From Chloromonas sp. AAM2 (taxonomy: Eukaryota > Chlorophyta > Chlorophyceae > Chlamydomonadales > Chlamydomonadaceae): a stretch of DNA of 19,527 bases. The first letter of the stretch is position 1. Every line of letters starts with the position of its first letter. Position numbers and translations under genes: made by a program. Location: NCBI GenBank assembly GCA_004335635.1, contig QAXH01006209.1, positions 1-19,527 of the forward strand, read 5' to 3'. This document shows, piece by piece, positions 9,402-19,300 of the stretch. Under the pieces are notes generated by a model that had not been told where the DNA came from, did no database searches, and saw nothing but the letters and a program-made list of their open reading frames with translations.

Positions 9402-12400
9402 ATGAGTACTTCCAGCCCAGCGCGCACATCCCCAGCTCTAGGCACCCAACTCATCGTCTCTGGATTGTCGGTATCTACGGCAACCTGCATCACAAGCCCC
9501 ATTGGTGGGTGGACGATGCTCATGCCAATGTATGGGGCAGGAGTGACACAGCCGATGCAGTGGCAGTGGTTGCCAATTAATTACATACTCAATGGGAAAC
9601 ATCTGTCAACGGCCATAACGCAACGTGCGTCTTAAATGGGAACTGTGGTGCAACGCACAGTGGGATTGCAATGCGAGATGTCAATGGTCACGTACACACA
9701 CGTCCAATCTATTCCAAGCAGAAGCAGAGATGACACTCAGTTGATTCATGTCAGCCCAGCTGACTCATGTGCATACTAAGAGTGAAACAAGGGACACTCA
9801 TAATTGTTCAAGACCTAGCAAGGTCAGCGATCACGTGAAAATGGCATGTGGGGTCACGTGTGGAGTATACCTCTTTCGGGGAGTATTACCTGACTGTTGC
9901 TGCACCGTATACAAGGGCGTTGCACAGAGGCACACTTTGATGGTGTGGGTTGTCATGCAGACGTTGTCAAGACTCGGCTGCAGCTGCAGCGGAGAGCGGG
10001 CCCGCCAACGCCGGAACATCCACACCTAGGCATGGTATGGCCAGCACCACTCTTGCGTGCGTGGTGAAACAAAACGAGTACAAATGCTGGCCCTGTTGGT
10101 TAAACCAGTCAGAAGCCCCTGTGTTTGGTCTTGTTTGCTTACTAATTTTAGGGAGTCAGACACTTGCGACAGCATGGTAGTCACCACGAGAAGGCTAGAC
10201 TTGGCATAGAAGGTGTTGTAACTGGCCTGTATGCTGTAAACTGTGTGCTTCAATTACTGATGCGGCTTTGACAAATCAAATGATCCACTTCTAAGGAGGT
10301 TTGCCTTCAGCATACGCTTTATCCCTTTGCACAACCTATTGCGCTGTGCAGTCCCAATTGGCGCTCCATATCGTGCGGCAGGAGGGGGTGGGGGCTCTCT
10401 GGAACGGCATTGTGCCTGCGGTAGCCAGAGGGCTGTTCTACGGAGGTGTGTGGCACACAAGAAGCACTTGCCAACCCGAGTGACACTTTTTGAGAAGACA
10501 CACCAGCTGCAACTGCTTGCTTGACCTTTGCACGCTAGACTTGCACGCTAGAAACTGCCCTGTGTCCATGATTCAGATGTGTCAGCTGGACGGTTACAGC
10601 AGCAAGGGTTGCGGCCAGGATAATCCAGAAGAGCTGGTGAACGTGGTTAACCTTGCGGCCTGTCAGTCCTTGCCTGACCGCAGGCTTGCGGTTGGGGTTG
10701 TACGAGCCCACCAAGGAGGCACTACAGACCGCTGTGAAAGCACCTCCGTCTGGTAGCTTAGCAGTCAAGGTACAGTCAAGTTCACAACCTTGGTACAAGT
10801 TATAAGTGTCACTTTCGATCTGATATAGCTTGTACTGTGTTCGCCGTGCGTCCAACCAACAGCCTAGCAGCCAAGGCACAAGCAAGCCTACTTTGTGAGC
10901 TGTACATCAACAGACATGCGAGCCGTTTTCATCCTTTTCTTTGTGTGCATGAGAACACAGGCCCTTGCCTGCACACGTGTGTCGTCTGCCACCCTATAGG
11001 ATGGAACAATCAGATTTGGTTTGAATAGCGCACAGCAACGACAAAGGGACCACTCACTGAAGCATAGTGTACACAACATCTGTCATTTGGAGCAGGAGAA
11101 AGTGCTTTCTGTGGTCAAACTGCTCTACTTCTGCTCTAGAGGGTGTGTGTGTGCAATGATGTGCACGTGACTCTTGGTGGCATTGTGTGTGCGCATGCTT
11201 ACGGTGCTCAAAGGCAAACTAGCATTGTGCGGTGCCCACCCATGTATGTGTTGGCAGGTCGTTGCGGGGATGGCGGCCGGAGGGCTGGCGGCAGCACTGA
11301 CTTCACCTATGGAACTGGTAAAGGTCAGTTTGGTGTCCATGCACAGGACCAGGCAGCTCAACCTGCGAGCTGTCACTCTGCTGGTGCAAGATCATTAATC
11401 AACAGCGTCAAGGCAAACACTACCAGTACTCGTTTAAGACACTATTGAGGCTGAAACTCGACCAAGAGGCTGACCGCATGTGATCTATCATCCTGAGATG
11501 GCTAAGTAAACCAGCAGGGCTTCATCCGGGAACTGAACTCAGGAACCGAGGTAACACAAGGTACTCCGACTGCTATGTCACCTGGCAAGCAAGGCGACTA
11601 CGCCAGACTTAGCTGGGGTAGCCAAGTATCGGATCAAAGGTCCCGTGTAGCCTTCCCATCTGCAGTCAACACGCATGCAGGCAATGCCCTTCCTTTCAGA
11701 CAAAGTCAAGGCTTTCGTGCATGCTGTCCAAGACAGTTTGAACTGTTGGAATGGTTGAAACTGGTGGCAGGGTTGGTAGTATTGGTATGGTTGAAATGAC
11801 CTTCCCACAACGGACATGGCCTTCACACGAACTTCACAAAAGGCAGCACCAATGCACGATTTCCTGCATGGCCTTCCCCCATGCAGACGCGCATGCAGGC
11901 GGTGCCTGGCGCCAAGCCCAGCACTGCACAGGTGATCCGGCAGGTGGTGGCCGCTGGCGGGGTGGCCGGGCTGTGGAGAGGGGGGGTGCCCGGTGAGCAG
12001 GCATGGCATTATTGGAAATGAGCTCTGATCGCCATCATCATCACAAGGCCAGATCCGCCACAAGCACTGATCTCAGAAATGCATTTTGTTGCGCCCACCT
12101 GCTGCCGTTTTCACAGCCAAGGCATTCCACATCTGACCAAAGCATTGTTTTTGGCACGTTCGCTGCTTGCTGTATGCCATGTACGCTGACGTGAAGTGTG
12201 CCACATGTATGCTGACGTGAAGTGTGCCACATGTATGCTGACGTGAAGTGTGCCACATGTATGCTGATGTGAAGTGTGCCACCCATAAGCAGCCAGCCTG
12301 TACAGCTGATGTGCCCAAGCTGCTTCAACGATGCAAAGTACACCGTACCTAGGAGGCGATCTCTGCCCCAGTGTTGACGCTGCTCTGTCCTGGAGGGGTA

Positions 12401-13341
12401 CACTCCACCAACGGGACCTCTAAATGCCTCAGTTTTTCCACTATCCACGTCTGTTTGTTCTCAACAAGTCTGTTTGTTCTCAGTTTGTTCTTTTCATGCG
12501 GCATGTGCAAGAACTACAGTGGTGGGACGCTGTTCCAGCTTTGGTTTTGCAGCTTCCCAACCCCTGAGGTATACCATCAACTAACCAACGCGCCTTGCCC
12601 TGGACAGGTGTGGTCCGTGCTTCACTGCTCAACGCTGGGCAGTGCGCCACCTATGACTCGGCCAAGCGGTTGGTGATGGTTAGCCTGGGCTGGGGCGATC
12701 ACGTGGGCACTCAGGTGGCATGTGCCCTGCTGACGGGTCTGGTAACCACCACCGTAACAAACCCAGCGGATGTCATCAAGACATCCATGTATGTAGGAAG
12801 TGAGTGAGGGTGTGTGGGTCGCATGTGCCGTAAGTTCAGCTGTTTGCTATGGAGTGAGTGGGTGTAATCTGTATGGGCAGTCGGTGAACCGACAACGCAG
12901 GTAAGCAAGGTGCTGTGAGAGGGATGCGTGCAGGTGTGGCATGTGGGAAACGTCTGCTGAACACCGCAGCAAAGTGTACCTTTAGGCACCGGTCTGAAGA
13001 GATCTGAAGAGATCTGTCAGGTGGAGTTAGAGCATGGCATAGGTTTCCTTGACTATTGCTGAGCAGTGGTGTTGCCTACCTCGACGCTACCATCAGAGTG
13101 TCAAGAGGAATACATATCAACGTGTCTGTCTATCCAATGGTTGCACTGGTGATTGCATGGTGCAGGCGGTGAAAAGAGGCAAGGGCCATGGGCGGCAGCC
13201 AAAGCGTTGGTCAGTACGGAAGGCCCTGGCATTCTTTTCCGAGGCTGGCTGGCCAACTACTCTCGCCTCGGACCGCAGACAATGGTCACATTTCTCGTAG
13301 CGGAGAAGTTGAGGCAACTAGTAGGTCTGCGCAGCTTGTGA
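9402..13341 (+). CDS. Mitochondrial carrier family (SLC25) protein, UCP/dicarboxylate/oxoglutarate-carrier group
   Basis: Predicted inner-membrane transporter with six helices in three repeats. Eight exons join without a phase error: 9402-9504, 9961-10034, 10352-10445, 10684-10769, 11258-11323, 11887-11992, 12608-12799, 13166-13341, giving 298 aa, the normal length for the family. All three carrier signatures are intact: P33-I-D-V-V-K38, P136-M-E-L-V-K141 and P229-A-D-V-I-K234. Other typical motifs are GGLRLGLYEPTK, VVRASLLNAGQCATYDSAK and LANYSRLGPQT. Arginines R85, R180 and R274 sit at the three substrate contact points, at nearly the spacing seen in UCPs and di/oxocarboxylate carriers, so the substrate is probably an organic anion; the exact one cannot be read. 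ATG 9282 is in frame and would give a 40-residue longer N-terminus; I prefer 9402 because carriers normally start shortly before helix 1. Exon 7 ends at GTGAGTGAGG after 12799; an earlier GT at 12793 would break phase. Confidence 0.9.
12181..12284. repeat. 26-bp tandem repeat, four copies
   Basis: Units starting at 12181, 12207, 12233 and 12259 read GTATGCTGACGTGAAGTGTG followed by CCACAT with one or two changes in the first and last. The array lies in carrier intron 6. Confidence 0.9.
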
Positions 13342-13348
13342 TCGCAGG

Positions 13349-13645
13349 GCTGTCATGCCATTTGGAAGGCGGCCTGATCTCGACTGTGCCATGATAAGGA
13401 CCAGTTCTGGAAGCCTAGGAAGCCCAGAAAGGATATCTGGATATTACAGCAGCGCGTCGGGATAATGGAGAACGCATTTGAGCGCTCGGGCGACTGAAGA
13501 GGTTATGGCTGTCGTGCCATCCGGAGGGCGGCCTGATCTCGACTGTGTCAGGGTAAGGAGACCGAAGCTGATCTGAGATTACTGTAGCAGCATGTTGGGC
13601 AAGTAGACACAGCATTTGGACGCTTGGACGTGCATAGGCGCTGGC
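13349..13645. repeat. 159-bp unit in two diverged copies
   Basis: The sequence GGCGGCCTGATCTCGACTGTG occurs in both units, offset by 159 bp, preceded by GCTGTC(A/G)TGCCAT. The copies also share an ATTAC-GCAGC segment and GCATTTG(A/G). Copy one begins 8 bp after the carrier stop codon, so the duplication sits in its likely 3' UTR. Confidence 0.7.
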
Positions 13646-14951
13646 CGCACAAATCGGCATGATCAATGAGTCTGGTATGCGATGTGCAACCGGTGACCAG
13701 GTGAATGGCGATCCGATGAATAAGCAATGCGCAAGGTGTGAAGGAAAGAGCGGGAGTAGTGAGAACGAATGTTGCAAGGGATCTGCACGCCCACCATCTT
13801 TTCGTGTCACATGTGCCTCCCTTGGTTATGGACGGAGTTGACAGTTGAATGGTAACAGGTGTCCCGCTCCTTTTGTACTCGTATAGAATTCGTGATATTA
13901 GGCTGCTCAGGCATATGGTTTCTGTGCACACAAACTTGCTTCTACTGCTCCATTACGTAGATAGTGAGGAAACACATTTCATTCGCATCACGAGGTCATC
14001 TTGGGTCGAACAAGCTTCTGATGATGTGCATTCATTTAACATCACGGACCGCTTCGGCCAGTGACGGACAGAAATGACGAGGACTGTCGACGTTCGTCAT
14101 GTGTAGAACCTGAGGCTTAAGGTGTTTACCAGTGAGCACCGTTCACTGACATTCTGGATTGTGCCCACGCAAAATTTAGCCACGAATGCAGAGGTTAATC
14201 ATCCATGGGTTATCATTGCACCCTGTTAGAGTTGGGGCTTACGGCCACATTGCGTCAGCACGACGTTCCAAGAGCATACTGGGTATGCGTTCATGCATGG
14301 TTGTTTCTATAAGGCATAAATATGCATTTGAATCAAGTATTTGAAGTCCCATGTTCAACCTCCCACCCCAAGTCCTTTTGCCTTTTTGGCTTGGTATCGT
14401 CATAACCCTCTGTCTGATCGACAGAAATTGCTGGTCATAGCGTGTCGGCACAAGATTCGGTGAGCTTGAAAATCAAAAGTTGCATACCATGCCATATACG
14501 GGGCATAAGTAATCTTATGTTATGTGGCGCGATGGCATCATGTACACAGCCTTGGCCGGATATTGTGCGGTTACAGACACTGCCATTTTCTGGGAACGCC
14601 CCGCAGTTCCACGTCTGTTGCTTGAAAAAAAATATATCGATTACATCAGATTGACAAGTGACAGTCACCAGGAGCAAGGAAAGGGAGGTATCAGCAATGC
14701 TAACGACCAGACAAGGCTGATCAACAAAGAAGGTGAGCCAATGGGCCAATGCGGCCGATGGACTTGAACAAATGCGCTGAAACACACCCATGCACTTGCC
14801 TGGGCCCAGTACGACGAGGCTCTGCGTTGATGCGGCGATTGATCGTATTTATAACACAGTCTTTTGATTGATGGACGAGAAGAGACATCTGACTGCTGGG
14901 ATTCTTCCTTATATGGCGCGGTTACGTAAGCAGTTACCAGTGAGTGTGTTG

Positions 14952-14958
14952 TATAAAA
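14952..14958 (+). promoter_or_regulatory. Candidate TATA box of the dioxygenase gene
   Basis: The motif TATAAAA lies 55 bp before ATG 15013, leaving room for a transcription start about 25-30 bp downstream and a very short 5' UTR. This rests on position and match only. Confidence 0.4.
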
Positions 14959-15012
14959 CGGATTACGTCTAGCCTCTTACGTTGCGACTAATGCCACGCA
15001 TTTCTTAAGCCG

Positions 15013-16346
15013 ATGGGCTTGCCAGTGCCCATTCTCAAGCGCGTTCTGGTTGCAGGCGTCTTGACATCGCTTTCGATTATCGCAGGTTCCTTAACCTTCG
15101 GCCTGCCCCAGCCCAACCTTTGGCGTCCCCAGCAGGGCACCATCAGTGCACAACCCGAACCTCGAAGAGCAACTATGGCTGCAATTGCAAGGCAGGCCAC
15201 TATGTTCGTTACACACGGCGGTGGTGAGTTGATTTCAACGCCAGCTGACCGATCAAGCCTGGTGCATGTTGCGAGCCTCATTGGAAGCCGTGTTGAAGGC
15301 TTACGACATGGCATGGCATGGCAACACATGGCTTTGCTGTCAGACGCATGTGGCAGCAAGTCTAAGGTGCATGGGGCCTTTTCCAATGTGCCAGTATACA
15401 GGCCAACACTTCATGCATGGCCCGCCCAACGATGATGCACCTAACACAACGCCACTGCATGCCACGCAACTGCATACGCCTGATGCTACAAGCACATCAA
15501 CAGCCATGCGCGCATGACAGGGCAGCCATCTGCCACCAGGGGTGTGTTTTGGACATGCGTCTTCACCAGGCTGTGCTTGCAGTGTAGCAGGAACGATGAC
15601 ACCAGCCCAAGGCACGTGCTCACCGTCAAGACCCGCTTTCTTGCCTCTACTTCCAACCCCATCATGACCACTGTCACCATCATGTCCTGCCTGCCCTGTT
15701 GGCTGCACCCGTTTTGTTTCCTGCATGCCTGCTGTGGTCGCTGCCCACGGTTTGTTTTCTTGCCCAGGCCAAGTCAGGCGGTGCCTGTCCCGTTCCGTGT
15801 CCTCTGATGGCTTCCCTGATTTGAACAAAATTACACACCATCCTGACTAGGCATCTTAAACCTGCCTGCAGGCCCTATGCCCATCCTCGGAGCGCAGGAG
15901 GAGATTGCTCAGTTTCTCAAGCGGGCTGCCAAACTCCTGCCCCAAAAGTGAGCGTCAGCTGCAGCTCAAAGGATTGATTATGCCATGTGCTGAACAGTCA
16001 CTGAGAGCAGCCGGAATTTCAAGATCCATTCCATGCCCATCCTTACTTATGGGGTTTCTGATCTTACAACCGCAGCTTGCATTTCTTCAAGCCGGGTAGT
16101 TATGCTCAGGGAAAAGTTATAACTGTTGAATGTGTGTGCTACCTTGGTATGGTGTGCCGTCCAGAGATAGACCCTACTCCCGGTGCTGGTGCTGATGTCA
16201 CCGCCTGTGCACCCCCAGGCCCAGGGCTGTTGTGTGCGTCACTGCTCACTGGGAGACGGACGTGCCCACTGTGTCAACACACCCTGCACCGCCAATGCTG
16301 TACGATTACGGTGGTGAGTGTGGCCTAGGCTGGGAGGTGTTGGAAG

Positions 16347-16382
<36 letters not shown>

Positions 16383-19300
16383 GCATGGCCATTAGTCCGG
16401 AGAGCACTGCTCACTGGGAGGTGTTGGAGGTGGGTTGTCAAAGTTAAGCTGGGCGCAGTGTCTGCACCTGACTTGCCCAATGGTGCCAGTCAGCGGCCTC
16501 AGCGATGTGTGCGATGTAACAGCACTGTTAGTCTCCTTGGCCGCTGCGGCTAGCCCGGGGCATGTCCACTGCCTGGACTGTTTTGAAATGCCAAGGTTTC
16601 AAAACGCAGTGATGGCTCTGCACACACGCATGGGGACAGCGCTGTTCCGTAGAATGCGCCGGGATGTCTCACTACTGTGGCACTAGCTGACTGGCACATG
16701 CAGGTTTCCCCGAAGCTGCCTACCAGCTCCAGTACCCGGCGCCGGGGGACCCTCAGCTGGCAGCAAAGGTCGTGGCACTGCTCAGGTAGGGTTTCAGGCA
16801 GAGGCATGGCATGCATAACCTGCTTCAAAGCCTTGAAAACTGTTTTATGTTGTCCAAACAGTAACCCTGTAATAATGGGAGGTATTTATTCATATCATTC
16901 TTTATCAATTTTTTAAAATGTCTATTCCCCTCCCGCAGTCAGTCCGGCTTTCCTGTGGCTCAAGACGCCAAGCGCGGGTACGACCACGGCACCTTCGTGC
17001 CCCTGTACCTCATGTTCCCTGAAGCCAGCGTGCCAGTGGTGCAAGTCAGCGTCATGAGGAGCATGGACCCAAAACAACACATACAAGTGAGCACTGCTAG
17101 CTGCAACTAGAACAGGCGCGGGGCCGACTTGAACCCAACCTTTGCTCAAGTCATCCAAGTCAGGCTGGTGGCACGTTGAGCAACCATTCAGTTGTTACTG
17201 TGGCCACTCGAACTATACAGTGGTCGAGTATTTTAAGCTGGTGGGCAGTGCAGCCATGGGCGGTGCAGCCATGGGCGGTGCAGCCATGGGCGGTGCAGCC
17301 ATGGGCAGCGCAGTCATGGGCAGCGCAGCCATGGGCAGCGTTGCATTCAGCAGGGTCAGTGTGGGTGTGGGTAGCACTTGTGCACGCTAGAAGGTGATAA
17401 AACATAAAGCTCTTGCGCTGAAGTTAGAATTGATGCAGCTCGTCATGGTAAGGCAGTAGGCTGCAATGATCACAAGTTGAGCAGGAGCTGCGCCGGTTTT
17501 GCATCTGAACATGTGGGTCATTGCTTGTCCCACACTTCTGTGACATCCGTTTTTGAATTTTGTGACGGTTTTTGAATTTTGTGAGATCCGTAATTGAATT
17601 TGTGTGAGGTGTCACGTGTTGCGTTGCAGATGGGCCAGGCGCTTGCCCCATTACGCGATGAGAATGTGCTCATTCTGGGGTCTGGATCAAGCTTTCACAA
17701 CATGCAGGTAGGGGGGCCAGCACGGCCTGTTTCGCTTCCTCTTTGGGCCAGGGTTTTTCTTCCTACAACTCCAACTTGCACTACGTTCAGTGAATCCCAT
17801 AAAAACGGAAGTACAAGTGGTGAACGGGGACTTCACAGTGTAGTGAAGTGCACAGGCTCTGGCGCCCCTGCAGCGTGGATAGACCATAGAGCGTGATAGA
17901 AGATAAGAGTGGTTGTGTTTAGTTGTGGCACGTCATGTCATACGCCGAGACCAAGGGCTCGTGTGTTGTTCTTGTGGCAGCTGACGTGAAGTTTGAACAC
18001 TCGTTGTATGTGTTGTTGTTCGCAGATGTTCTTCAGCGGCATGGGAGGCAGGCCGAACCCCCAGGGCGCTCAGGCAGCAAAGGTGCGACAGCACAAGGGA
18101 CCAAATGGCACCCATCTGGTGCAGGGTATGCCTCACATAAATAATGAAAGCTGGATGTATCTCTTGTTGTCCTGATACACGATGGCAACGCAATACAAAG
18201 ATGTAACCTTCACCGTGTGCACGTGCCTGCGCAGGCGTTTGACAACTACCTGAACACGGCCTGCTGTGAAAGCACCCCAGAGAAGGTGAGCCTGGTTCGC
18301 CCTAGTGGGTGAATACTGATGATATTTATTCATTTTATCATTATCAGTTTTCCAAAGTTAAATGTGTGCTGTGAAAGCGTCGCAGAGAGCTGGGGCAGCA
18401 TTTGAACAAAGTGTTTTCTTGAAAAAATATAGACAGTCTTATTATACTGCTTGAGGTCTCTGAGTTTCGTTGCATTCAATCAGTTCTTGAGGTCTTTTTG
18501 GAAGACACAATGGTTTTACGATGCTAGAAGGCAGCACTGCAAAGTTTAGGTATTGTGTGCCAGTCTGATGCCCCATGCCTGCCCTTTTGAGATGTTTAGG
18601 TATCGGGCGTGACACCAGCTTGGTGAGACTCCCTGTTGGGTCATGTCTCCGATGACTGGTTTGTGCATGCAACCCACAAGTGACTTGTTGGCTGTGTACG
18701 TATTGTCCCAGGGACCAGCTGATGCATTCAACACGTGGGGGCTTGTAGCTGAACGTTGTTTGCCGTGCCCGTGCATGTTGCTTTTTCCCTGTGCTTGGCC
18801 TTGGTGTGGGTGTACCTGGTACCAAGTGTGTATGATTCAATTGTTCTGAGGACTAGTTTAGCTCATGAGCGCCTCTCACTTTAACATTGTTTGCTGTGCC
18901 CGCGTGCTTGATGCAGAGGGTAGAGATGCTTGAGAATTGGCAGAATGCACCGGGTGGAAAAACGGTGAGTGTGATTGGGGGTCTGGGGTCCAGGATTTAG
19001 GAGTCAGTCATTTACTCAGCATCAAACAGCTGTTGATTGCTGGCACCGTACATCGACACGCAAGATAAATATGTTGTAAATAAAAGAAGAAAGTAACATG
19101 TTTATCCTGCAAGAAGAATAAATCGATACAACGGCGATGGTGTTTGTGTGTTGATGCCATGTACGAGCAAAACAGCTGTCGCAAAAATTCTTTTCACGCA
19201 GCATGAGCAGCTGATTATGGCTCTCAGCAGGATAATCACCTTGCAAGGCTTCATTGGAGCCTAACGGCGATCGGGGCACCACAAGCAGGGCTTAGACTGT

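Larger units (their letters stand above)
13342..15012. other. Intergenic between carrier and dioxygenase genes, no gene recognised
   Basis: The left part holds two copies of a 159-bp unit (listed separately) that begins 8 bp after the carrier stop and so probably forms part of its 3' UTR. From about 13650 to 14940 I find only short unsupported ORFs such as 13849-14064, with no recognisable protein motif or matched splice phases. The right end carries the candidate TATA box. Confidence 0.4.

Noticed and set aside
10722..10745. Shared 14-mer GCTGTGAAAGCACC between carrier exon 4 and dioxygenase exon 8
   Set aside because: The two stretches are read in different protein contexts and the match does not extend; chance is the simplest explanation.
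12181..12284. Possible CRISPR-like array
   Set aside because: The 26-bp units abut directly with no spacers and lie within an intron of a eukaryotic gene.
13849..14064. Short plus-strand ORF of 71 aa between the carrier and dioxygenase genes
   Set aside because: No recognisable motif, no convincing splice partners and no start context; random ORFs of this length are common here.
17142..17390. Plus-strand ORF with MGGAA repeats
   Set aside because: It is the 15-bp tandem repeat inside dioxygenase intron 5; exons 5 and 6 join in phase without it and the family has no such insert.
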